64,000 nucleotides of DNA from Lachnospiraceae bacterium. GTDB lineage: Bacteria > Bacillota > Clostridia > Lachnospirales > Lachnospiraceae. Made by a program: the position numbers and the translations under genes. The notes under the pieces were generated by a model. That model saw nothing but the letters and a program-made list of their open reading frames with translations. It searched no databases and was not told the origin of the DNA. Numbering within the stretch: position 1 is the first letter of the stretch; each line of letters starts with the position of its first letter. Of this stretch, positions 7,848 to 15,410 are shown in pieces. The stretch spans positions 248,001 to 312,000 of the forward strand of contig JAQVCW010000001.1 in the NCBI GenBank assembly GCA_028689585.1, in the 5' to 3' direction.

Positions 7848-9473
7848 TTACTCTGCTGACTCCGCTTCTGCTCCTGTCTCTGCCTCTGACTCTGCTGCCG
7901 CAGCCGCAGCTTCTGCCGCCGCTGCTTCTTCTCTGGCAATCGCTTCATCTGTCTTTACTACAATAATTGCACGCTGATATCTTGTAATTGATTTTTCAGC
8001 ACTGTCTGTGACTTCTGCGATGACATGGATCGTATCATATGCTTTTGCATCTTCCGGAACCACAAAGGTAATCTGATTTTCTGCCTCTCCTGCGGTAAGT
8101 TCCACTGCTCCGCCATAGGTATCAGCACCTGTATACTGCCAGAAGGATACTGCCACATCATCTCCGTCCGGATCGGATGCCTTTGCTGTCAGTGTCACGG
8201 TTTCTCCCGGTTTTGCAATGATATCCACGCCTTCTTCCAGTGTAATCTCCGGCTCATGGTTTGCCTCTTCGTAAGAATTGGTGCACCATTCCATTCTTGC
8301 TGCAAAATCATTCTGAAATGCGCCAATCCAGCGATACAGCGGTTTGAAATAATCGCCGTCATCATCGGTAGCCACATAGAAGCCGTTCAGTTTCGCACCG
8401 GACCACATGCTTCCTTCGGTATAATATCCGCCTTTTCCCTGATGACTGCCGGAATTGATCACCTGCTCGTAACGGCCGCCCCAGCCACCATAGGAAGGAT
8501 CTTCGAATGATCTCAGTCCCACATCCATCCCATAGAAATAGCATGGGGTATCTCCTTCTGAAAGGAATGCACCTTCTGACCGTTCCAGGTTTGCGATATA
8601 CAGATCAGCCAGAACTCCTTTGCCTTCCAGATTTTCCTGAATCCAGTCCGCGGAATAATACTGTTCCTCGATTCCTGCAGGATTCTTTGTGATACGATCC
8701 CACGGATATGCCATTGAGACATACTGTGTATAGGTCAGCAGAACCGGAAGATTCGGCCAGTTAATCAACAGATAATTGCTGATGGTGTCATCCTGATCCA
8801 GGTCATTGACGATCACTGCCTTATTACATATTTTCTGGTAAATCACTTCCCATTCTTCGGTATCTTTATACTCATCCTCAATCGAACGCAGTGCTGCAGC
8901 AATGGTGTTGGTTCCGCCCCATGCCTGCAGCAGAAGGCGGTCTTCTCTTTCATCCAGGAGGCAGTCCCTGATAAACAGAGATCCTTCCGTATCTGTGTCC
9001 ATTTCTCCCGGAAGTGTCACATTTCCTTCAAAATTGTGTTCTGTCAGAAATTCCGGGGTTGGATAACCCTCTGCATGCTGACAGAGATTTTCGTATACCT
9101 GGGCATAGCCGTCAATATACACCTGATTAGAATCTTTGCCTTTAAATTTGCCTTCTCCCTGATCCGTAAAATGGAAATTAGAAGAGGTGGATACAATTCC
9201 CTCCAGCTCAAATTCGTTTGCGTACAGGAAATAACGTATCAGTGAACACTGATCGTCCTCCTCACCATCTGTAGTGATGATAGTGCGTACCTTCTCCTGT
9301 GCAGTTTCCTCCACTGCCTCCGCAGAAGTCTCTTCTGCCGCCCCTGTGGAAGCTTCCTCCGCCGCTGCTTCTGTAGCCACTTCTTCTGCCATGACCGGTG
9401 CGCTCAGTCCAAGACTGCAGATCATAGATGCGGCCAATGCCATACTGCATATTTTTGTTGTGTTCTTTCTCAC
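7848..9473 (-). CDS. Secreted DUF1593 (nucleoside-hydrolase-like) protein with Ig-like domain
   Basis: The product is exported: a lysine/arginine-rich start, a hydrophobic core and a VMA-EE cleavage site. After an Ala/Glu spacer, the DUF1593 domain begins at about residue 60 with RTIITTDGEEDDQ. The acidic DGExDDQ cluster corresponds to the metal-binding DxD region of nucleoside hydrolases. A C-terminal Ig/cadherin-like domain (DPDGDDVAVSFWQYTG) precedes an Ala/Glu tail. By fold it may cleave an N- or O-glycosidic bond of a nucleoside-like substrate outside the cell; no substrate is proven. AGGAGGA touches the ATG at 9479 but lies 7 nt from a GTG at 9473, so I prefer the GTG. The tail appears truncated. 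Confidence 0.82.
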   Translation of the reverse strand: MRKNTTKICSMALAASMICSLGLSAPVMAEEVATEAAAEEASTGAAEETSAEAVEETAQEKVRTIITTDGEEDDQCSLIRYFLYANEFELEGIVSTSSNFHFTDQGEGKFKGKDSNQVYIDGYAQVYENLCQHAEGYPTPEFLTEHNFEGNVTLPGEMDTDTEGSLFIRDCLLDEREDRLLLQAWGGTNTIAAALRSIEDEYKDTEEWEVIYQKICNKAVIVNDLDQDDTISNYLLINWPNLPVLLTYTQYVSMAYPWDRITKNPAGIEEQYYSADWIQENLEGKGVLADLYIANLERSEGAFLSEGDTPCYFYGMDVGLRSFEDPSYGGWGGRYEQVINSGSHQGKGGYYTEGSMWSGAKLNGFYVATDDDGDYFKPLYRWIGAFQNDFAARMEWCTNSYEEANHEPEITLEEGVDIIAKPGETVTLTAKASDPDGDDVAVSFWQYTGADTYGGAVELTAGEAENQITFVVPEDAKAYDTIHVIAEVTDSAEKSITRYQRAIIVVKTDEAIAREEAAAAEAAAAAAESEAETGAEAESAE

Positions 9474-9610
9474 GTTCATTCCTCCTTGTGATTGTCCTCT
9501 TGTTACTGTTATTGTAACGATTCCGGAATGACGTTTTGTTTCTTTTATGGTGCCAATTTGTTAGCTGTGCATCACATGGCTCTCAGAAAATCCGGCTTTG
9601 GAAAGCCTCC

Positions 9611-10816
9611 TCAACTGCGCCTGTCAAATTCCTCCTGCATCGCAGCCGTGATATCGTCTATTGACAGCTTTCCCTTCATCAGATACTCATTTATTTTCTT
9701 CTGAACAATCGTCTCCACTTCATTCTTCCAGTCATAATTGCAGGGATGAACCACGCGTACCTCATTCAGAGCCTGTTCCAGTTCCGGGTAAAATTTTGTC
9801 AGGTTCTCCGTCTTCCCAAATCCCATTTCACCAATAAACCGATCCAACACTTTACTGGACTCTTCCGGATATTCTGTTTTTGCATACATTGCCATACCGC
9901 CGACCTGTCCCATCATGTAGTATGGCGAAGTTCCTTCCGTATTCCCTGGGATAACAAAATATCCGTATTCTTCTTCGTCCTCCTCCGGCACCGTTTCACT
10001 TCTTAATGTCACCTGCATCATGGCACAGTTTCCGGCAGAAAACTGATCCATCATCTCCACCATGCTCATGGTAACCGGCGTTTCCTGCACATAGCCTTTT
10101 TCATATACTTCAAAATACTGTTCCAACACTTTATCCCAGGTACCCTCATCCGTGAATTTCACCGCTCCGGAAAGCAGTTGGTTCCCATAGTCCGGATTAT
10201 CCCGGTAAAGCTGATTGGCCGCGATCTGATAAAGCGCCGTATGGGTGAATAAAAGAAACGGAGTATGCCCGGCCTCCTGCAGTGTCTGGCAGCAATCCAG
10301 AAATTCATCCCAGTTCTTTGGAACGTCCAGTCTGCATTCTTCAAACATTTTCTTATGATAACGCACCCCGAAAAGCTGTTCTCCGACGGACACGCTATAG
10401 ATCTTCCCCTCATGCTGCAGCAGACTCCCGGGCATTTCCTTCTGCAGCCCTTTCACAGTTTCCAGATCGGACAGATCCGCCAGATAGCCTGCTTCTGCCA
10501 GCTCATTGATCCCGTTGAAGCCCGCATATTCCGCCTGTACAAAAAACAGATCCGGTCCTTTCCCCGTCGCCAGCAGCGTCTTCAGCGTAGCATAATACTG
10601 TTCCTCCGCCGAACAGGTGGGAATCACCGTAATCTCAGGAACCTCCCCCATCACTTTTTCCAGAATTTCTATCCCGATATAAGTGTCATACCCATAGCTG
10701 GGCGTATAATAAGACAGCTTTGCCGCTTCCGCCAAAGCCCCGCTCCCCGCCGCCAGGGACAGGACACAGGCTAATGCGGCACACAGCCGATACGCATACT
10801 TCCGATTATTTTTCAT
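9611..10816 (-). CDS. Extracellular solute-binding protein, family 1 (sugar type)
   Basis: The 401-residue product has a clear signal peptide (MKNNRKYAYRLC..., cleavage near GALA-EA) and the SBP_bac_1 pattern of ABC importers: LLATGKGPDLFFVQ, HEGKIYSVSVGEQLFGVRYHKKMFEE and PKNWDEFLDCCQTL. These match carbohydrate-binding lipoproteins of the MalE/UgpB class. No lipobox cysteine follows the signal, which is odd for a Gram-positive binding protein. No permease or ATPase genes are adjacent, so it is an orphan or works with a remote transporter. The ATG at 10816 follows AGGAGAG; the longer frame is rejected. The DUF1593 gene lies 137 nt downstream on the same strand. Confidence 0.85.
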   Translation of the reverse strand: MKNNRKYAYRLCAALACVLSLAAGSGALAEAAKLSYYTPSYGYDTYIGIEILEKVMGEVPEITVIPTCSAEEQYYATLKTLLATGKGPDLFFVQAEYAGFNGINELAEAGYLADLSDLETVKGLQKEMPGSLLQHEGKIYSVSVGEQLFGVRYHKKMFEECRLDVPKNWDEFLDCCQTLQEAGHTPFLLFTHTALYQIAANQLYRDNPDYGNQLLSGAVKFTDEGTWDKVLEQYFEVYEKGYVQETPVTMSMVEMMDQFSAGNCAMMQVTLRSETVPEEDEEEYGYFVIPGNTEGTSPYYMMGQVGGMAMYAKTEYPEESSKVLDRFIGEMGFGKTENLTKFYPELEQALNEVRVVHPCNYDWKNEVETIVQKKINEYLMKGKLSIDDITAAMQEEFDRRS

Positions 10817-10988
10817 GGGCTCTCCTGACCTGTCATTCCAATTCCTTTTCATTCGCCCGGCTCCCTTCTGTTTTTTTACACTGCTGTCAAATATGATTTC
10901 TTCGCATAAAGCTCCCACATAGTCTGTCTGTTATTCCCAATCCGTTCCGATCCGTATCCCAGTATCACCTTTTACCGAAACTCACTAT

Positions 10989-11561
10989 CTATTCCTCCGT
11001 TTCATCAGGAGCTTCTGCAGCCGTTTCCGAGTATTCTTCAACCTTTATCAAAGGATAATCCTTGTATATCAAATGTTCATTCCATTCCTTTATTGATAAC
11101 ACTTCAACAGATTCTATCAACTTTTTATTTTTTTTCTGCATTTGAAATGGCAATCTTTCCTTCAATTTATTTCTTACCATTCTTCGTGATGTCGCATCTC
11201 CATTTGGATATTGCAGAACATATACGTATTTTTTCGGTTTTCCTTTATTCTGAATCATCAGATAATGCAGCGAATCATAAAATTTTCTGCTGACATTTTC
11301 TATTTTACCACCACTCAAAGGATTAAAAGCTGATGGATTTACAGCATTGGGGGCAGAGGCATTCTTGTATTCCATCAAGTATATATTCCTATCATCTTCA
11401 AATATAAAGTCCACATCTGCAATAACATTTTTTATACATCGATACTTATCATGTAAATTTCCCTCTGCCCACAATGCCTTACGACAATCCAGACAATATA
11501 CTCCATTTTCCTCAGTAAATACTTTTGTCTCCAATTTAATCCCCCATATCATAAATTTCAT
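10989..11561 (-). CDS. Putative PD-(D/E)XK nuclease-like partner of the upstream ATPase
   Basis: I do not recognise a named family for this 190-residue protein. It contains DVDFIF (Asp51) followed by YLMEYKNA (Glu64, Lys66), the D...ExK spacing of PD-(D/E)XK nucleases. A CLDC pair (residues 23-26) might bind metal. The C-terminus is Glu/Ala-rich. The gene overlaps the 3' end of the ATPase gene by 26 bp, so translation is surely coupled. A TTG 30 nt in, preceded by GGGGGA, is an alternative start and would leave the CLDC and ExK parts intact. The pairing suggests an ATPase-controlled effector nuclease. This is inferred. Confidence 0.6.
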   Translation of the reverse strand: MKFMIWGIKLETKVFTEENGVYCLDCRKALWAEGNLHDKYRCIKNVIADVDFIFEDDRNIYLMEYKNASAPNAVNPSAFNPLSGGKIENVSRKFYDSLHYLMIQNKGKPKKYVYVLQYPNGDATSRRMVRNKLKERLPFQMQKKNKKLIESVEVLSIKEWNEHLIYKDYPLIKVEEYSETAAEAPDETEE

Positions 11562-12567
11562 CTAATAGCGTATTAAATGAGCTTGCAATAGCATTATACT
11601 TCAAATCGCCAAATATCTCTTTTTTCTCATAGCATATCCCTTTTTTTTCTTTTTCTCGTGGATCAAAAGAGAAAAACATGATTTTATCTTCTTTCTCTCT
11701 TTTTACTTCAAAATATTTTGCCATAATATAATCATGCGTTGCCACAAAAACCTGAACACCGTTCCTTTGCAGCATCAACAATAATTCAACAATAATTGGA
11801 ATATGAACCGGATTCAAATTTGCCTCTGGCTCATCCCAAAAAAGCACTGCCCCTTTTTCAAGAGCCCCATTTTTTATCAACTGCCATATCAAAGCTACTT
11901 TTCTGATTCCCTCTGCCACCAAGTTAAACTCTTGTTTGGAATTGCCAACCTTTAAATAAAATTCATCAGCCTTTGCCTCATACACCGTTTTTCCTTCCGT
12001 AATGCATTCCATCATTTTCAATTTATTTTCCTTATCAAATGTATTTCTCCCAGCAGATATATCGATCTTTGAAGAATTGATAATATCAAGATACGTATCA
12101 TCAAACTTCACATTATTCATCTGGACTGCTGCATTTAAATTATAGCTATTTGACAATATTTCCTTTGCCGGTATAAAGATGCCGCTCAAATCACTTAATT
12201 CGCTTTCCCAGCCATCCTTTCCATGTATTTCCGCATCCCATTTTTTTGTTTTTATACTAAACTGGGTTTCCAAACTTTTTCTTTTTTGATTCGATACGCC
12301 CACAATCTTTATTTTTGCAGTATTATTTCCAGGTTTACGCCTGACCAAACGTGCAATTTTATAATCATCCGGAAGCATAACTCTAACCAGTTTCTGTCCG
12401 AAATCAACATTTTGCTTTGTAGCCTGACAGGCAGAATACAAAACTTTCATCAAATGCGTTTTACCGGTTCCATTCTCGCCAATTAAAATATTAATTCCTT
12501 GTGTAAATTCCAATTCTGTTTTTTCAAAAACAGTGAAATTTTCTATGCTTATTTTTTCAATCGCCAT
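11536..12567 (-). CDS. OLD/SMC-like AAA ATPase
   Basis: The 343-residue protein has an ABC/SMC-type ATPase head split by a short insert. Walker A is GENGTGKT (residues 30-37), Walker B with the catalytic Glu is LFWDEPEANLNP (about residue 240), and a switch histidine follows in FVATHDYIM. The short insert and overall size match AAA_15/AAA_21 ATPases found in two-gene defence modules. No TOPRIM domain is seen, so it is not a full OLD nuclease. The ATG at 12567 follows GAGAGGTG; the frame upstream to 12675 starts with GTG and lacks support. The pair is more AT-rich than its neighbours and flanked by duplicated DNA, suggesting acquisition. Confidence 0.85.
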   Translation of the reverse strand: MAIEKISIENFTVFEKTELEFTQGINILIGENGTGKTHLMKVLYSACQATKQNVDFGQKLVRVMLPDDYKIARLVRRKPGNNTAKIKIVGVSNQKRKSLETQFSIKTKKWDAEIHGKDGWESELSDLSGIFIPAKEILSNSYNLNAAVQMNNVKFDDTYLDIINSSKIDISAGRNTFDKENKLKMMECITEGKTVYEAKADEFYLKVGNSKQEFNLVAEGIRKVALIWQLIKNGALEKGAVLFWDEPEANLNPVHIPIIVELLLMLQRNGVQVFVATHDYIMAKYFEVKREKEDKIMFFSFDPREKEKKGICYEKKEIFGDLKYNAIASSFNTLLDEIYDMGD

Positions 12568-12858
12568 ATTACACCTCTCAGCTTCCCTGCTACGCAGATT
12601 TTTTTCTCCAATAAATTCTTGCTCTTTTTCCTGCACAAAGAAAATTGGTATTGATTGTCCAATTTCGAATTTCACACCCTGGTATTTACCAATTCAAGAA
12701 AATCAATATTCCCCAAACTCTGTATTAACATTTTATCCCGATGCTGCTGCATCCAGTATTTTCATTATACTTGTTTAAGTGTAAACCTTCAATAATGTTT
12801 TTGGGGACGATTCTTTCGTCTCACCCGAGACAGAACAGCAAAAGTGGAGGGAAAGAGC

Positions 12859-13014
12859 CTCCTCTGGTGCCTGTTCGCAGCGTATTTAAATCTGTCGGTC
12901 TATCTTCTGAATTAATTCGCAAAAATCCCCCTCGAAGAACCGGGATAGAATATTCTATCCGCTGTACTTCAAGGGGGTATTGCAGAGCGGCCCAGATGTA
13001 TTATGTACGCAAAA
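12859..13014. repeat. Copy 2 of the 156 bp tspO-tail segment
   Basis: This near-identical copy of 7289-7444 includes the last 19 codons of tspO and the large hairpin (CCCCCTCGAAG...CTTCAAGGGGG). Just to its left, 12801-12858 matches two pieces from upstream of tspO (GGGGACGRTTCTTTCGTC and CAGAACRGCAAAAGTGG). The copy therefore looks like the tspO locus with its middle removed. Its right end supplies the final codons and stop of the GNAT gene. The rest of 12568-12858 shows no gene. Confidence 0.88.
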
Positions 13015-13510
13015 GCCTGCGCTCCGCCATGATCACCCTGTCCGCAGCACTGCTTTTGGTCTCTGAGACGGGAACAAAATAATTTTTCACCCAGAAATGT
13101 TCCGCCTGAGGATTGCCTTTCACCCAGCACAAGCGCACCGCCGAATAAGAAAGAGTTGTCAAATAATCACACAGACAAGAGATAATTTCCGTCCCCAGCC
13201 CTTTGTTCTGTACCGAGACATCTGTCATAAAAAAACCTATAAATGCAATCTTTGGCTCTGGATAGTCATCTATAAAATCCATGACTGCAGTTAATTTCTT
13301 TTCTTCATAAAATCCAATGTAATATTTGTCCTTCGCTGTCTTTCTGGGCGGCAGAGCTTTCATATCCGCCAATACACTCTGCACCGTCACAAATGGAGGA
13401 CAGTATTTATAGTATATCGTATTATTTTTACACAGTTCAAAAACTGCGCCTGCATCTGCCTCTGTCAGCAAACGAACCTTGTACCTGTCTGAAAATGCAT
13501 CTATGTTCAT
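13001..13510 (-). CDS. GNAT family N-acetyltransferase
   Basis: The 169-residue product has the GNAT fold signature around residues 90-115: FIGFFMTDVSVQNKGLGTEI, where the (Q/R)xxGxG/A-type loop binds acetyl-CoA pyrophosphate. The C-terminal half (RLCWVKGNPQAEHFW) fits the family. The substrate is unknown; similar small GNATs modify amines or peptides. The ATG at 13510 follows GGGGAG. The last few codons (about LLRT and the stop) come from duplicated intergenic DNA, so the native C-terminus may have been replaced. Confidence 0.85.
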   Translation of the reverse strand: MNIDAFSDRYKVRLLTEADAGAVFELCKNNTIYYKYCPPFVTVQSVLADMKALPPRKTAKDKYYIGFYEEKKLTAVMDFIDDYPEPKIAFIGFFMTDVSVQNKGLGTEIISCLCDYLTTLSYSAVRLCWVKGNPQAEHFWVKNYFVPVSETKSSAADRVIMAERRLLRT

Positions 13511-13604
13511 ACACCCAGCTCCCCTCTGTTTTTATCTTCTGATAAGATGATAGCAGATTGCACCATATTTTCCAATCCTGTTTTTATTATTCATCCGGAA
13601 AACG

Positions 13605-13745
13605 CCTGACCTGCAAACGCATGGCCAGCCGGCTGGTGCAGTTTAACGAAAGTTTCCAAAGTTCCTGATGCTTCGCTGCTGTCACGCTTTAAACATGATT
13701 TTGAACCCTACATGCACATTTGTCATGTAGGGTCAGGCAACAGAC
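13605..13745 (+). pseudogene. Mosaic of a sensor-kinase fragment and a transposase fragment
   Basis: The segment CTGCAAACGCATGGCCAGCC (from about 13611) matches the sensor kinase gene at about 35138-35160 and reads CKRMASR in both. It changes abruptly, near 13655, into sequence matching the transposase at about 24321-24372 (AAAGTTCCTGATGCTTC..., then GCTTTAAACATGATTTTGAA). A hairpin CCCTACATG/CATGTAGGG follows at 13707-13733. The patchwork must come from rearrangement between this site, the insertion sequence and a copy of the kinase gene. The remaining 13511-13780 sequence holds nothing else I recognise. Confidence 0.75.
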
Positions 13746-13780
13746 TCATATCCTGATTTTGCAGACGATGCCACCGCTTC

Positions 13781-15208
13781 TCATTGTACCTGTTTATATA
13801 ATTCTTCCAGTGTAATTAGTTTTGTATCTTTCCCCCTGTTCTCAATAACCCAATCGGTATATCCAGCCAGTGAAAAAAGAAGTATGGTCTTTACCCTGTA
13901 TTTTCCTGAAATCAGAGCTGCTCTTCTCTGAATCGTATCATATATCCCTTTATCAATTTTTTCATTCTTAAATTTGCATTCTCCGATCACGGCAGTCTTA
14001 TCTATCTCAGAAATACCAACGACATCAATGTCTGTGGACTGGTTTCTTTTTTTTCCATTATCATCCGTCACTGTTTCTGCTCCCCACCAGGTACCCACAT
14101 TTGTTATAAAAGAATCAAACTCACTACGTACACCTCGTTCCAATGTATAGTATCTGCACATTTCTTCAAAAACACTTCCCATAAAGGAATGCAGTAATGG
14201 TCTCACAACCCTTTCATAATAGATTTCGCCTTCTCCTAATTCAATGACACTGTATGCTTTTGGAATAAATTCATACCAGAATTTGAACATACTGTCTTTT
14301 AATACATATTGTGTTTTCTTCTTATTTTTCTCTTCCGTTATGCACTTTTTCTTCTCAACAAGCCCAACACCAATCAATCTGTCCAGCGAATATAATACGG
14401 TTGTATTATTCTCTTTCATCTTACCTGCAATGGTGTTTATGGTATTTTCTCCATTGGCAATCTGCTCAATAATGTTATTGACCGGCGTAATATCCGTAAA
14501 TTCCTGTATCAGCAAATTTCTTGTTTCATCAAATAAATAACCGTCTTTTTGAAAGAATAAACTTTTAATATTTTCGTCCAAACTAAGAGCCGGATCTATC
14601 ATGGATAAATACTTTGCCACGCCACCTGTTATGCCATAGCAAATGGCCTTATCTTCATAGGAATAATCAGGAACAAAAAGTGCAGAATCCCTGTAGTTAA
14701 AGGCTTCTAATCTGATTTGATTATCCCTTCTTCCAAACAATGGGCTTTTTTCACTTAATACCTTTTTTTCCATGAAGCTTAATGCAGATCCGCATAAAAT
14801 AAGCATCAGGTTCTTATCTAACCATTTTGTATCAATATATTTCTGCAGCACAGAAAGAAAAGCTTCGTCTTTTTCTGCCCAATACGGCAATTCATCAATT
14901 GCTATAATTAACTTTTCATCTGTTAATTTTCTGGTTATATAATCAAAGAGCATCTCTAATGATGAAAATGCCACATCCTCTAATTCTGGATCTAATGCTG
15001 CTATTACCTGTCTTGTAAATAGTGCAAAATTTCTTTCGCTGCCAACTTTTGTTGCTGTATAGAAGATTGCTTTCTTTCCTTGCAGAAATTGCGTTATTAA
15101 CGTTGATTTACCAATACGTCTCCTGCCATATATGACCGACATTCCAAACTTTTTCTTATTGTATAAATTTTCTAACGAAGCTATCTCTTTTTCTCGTCCA
15201 ATGAACAT
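13781..15208 (-). CDS. DUF234-type archaeal-like ATPase
   Basis: The 475-residue protein opens with MFIGREKEIASLENLY and a P-loop YGRRRIGKST near residues 26-35, the pattern of ATPase_2/DUF234 proteins. A central winged-helix-like region precedes a C-terminal DUF234 part containing STDIDVVGIS...AVIGECKFKNE, a D...ExK arrangement like PD-(D/E)XK nucleases. The function is unknown; these genes are common in accessory regions and often travel alone. The ATG at 15208 follows GGAGAC. It has no close partner gene and is AT-rich. It resembles the AAA_14 ATPase at 2950-4281 in plan but is not the same family. Confidence 0.87.
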   Translation of the reverse strand: MFIGREKEIASLENLYNKKKFGMSVIYGRRRIGKSTLITQFLQGKKAIFYTATKVGSERNFALFTRQVIAALDPELEDVAFSSLEMLFDYITRKLTDEKLIIAIDELPYWAEKDEAFLSVLQKYIDTKWLDKNLMLILCGSALSFMEKKVLSEKSPLFGRRDNQIRLEAFNYRDSALFVPDYSYEDKAICYGITGGVAKYLSMIDPALSLDENIKSLFFQKDGYLFDETRNLLIQEFTDITPVNNIIEQIANGENTINTIAGKMKENNTTVLYSLDRLIGVGLVEKKKCITEEKNKKKTQYVLKDSMFKFWYEFIPKAYSVIELGEGEIYYERVVRPLLHSFMGSVFEEMCRYYTLERGVRSEFDSFITNVGTWWGAETVTDDNGKKRNQSTDIDVVGISEIDKTAVIGECKFKNEKIDKGIYDTIQRRAALISGKYRVKTILLFSLAGYTDWVIENRGKDTKLITLEELYKQVQ

Positions 15209-15410
15209 AGTATGTCTCCATTTAATTCAAATTGTTTTTATTCAGTTCGTTTTGATTAAAACCATTTTGAATTAAATATATCACCTTTCATTAAACTTTA
15301 CAAGTTTCTTTTGGCTCTCTTATTCTCCTAATTGCCAGATGCAAAACGCAGCTCCTCCGTTTTATTCTTTTGAGGAGCTGCTGTATGATATGTGATGTAT
15401 TACTGCAGTT

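Noticed and set aside
7297-7977. Plus-strand Leu/Pro/Cys-rich repetitive proteins
   Set aside because: They are antisense to the Ala/Glu repeat tail of the DUF1593 gene and have no ribosome sites.
10989-12567. A known PARIS or Septu system
   Set aside because: The partner has neither a TOPRIM-type (DUF4435) nor an HNH motif; its D...ExK pattern points elsewhere.
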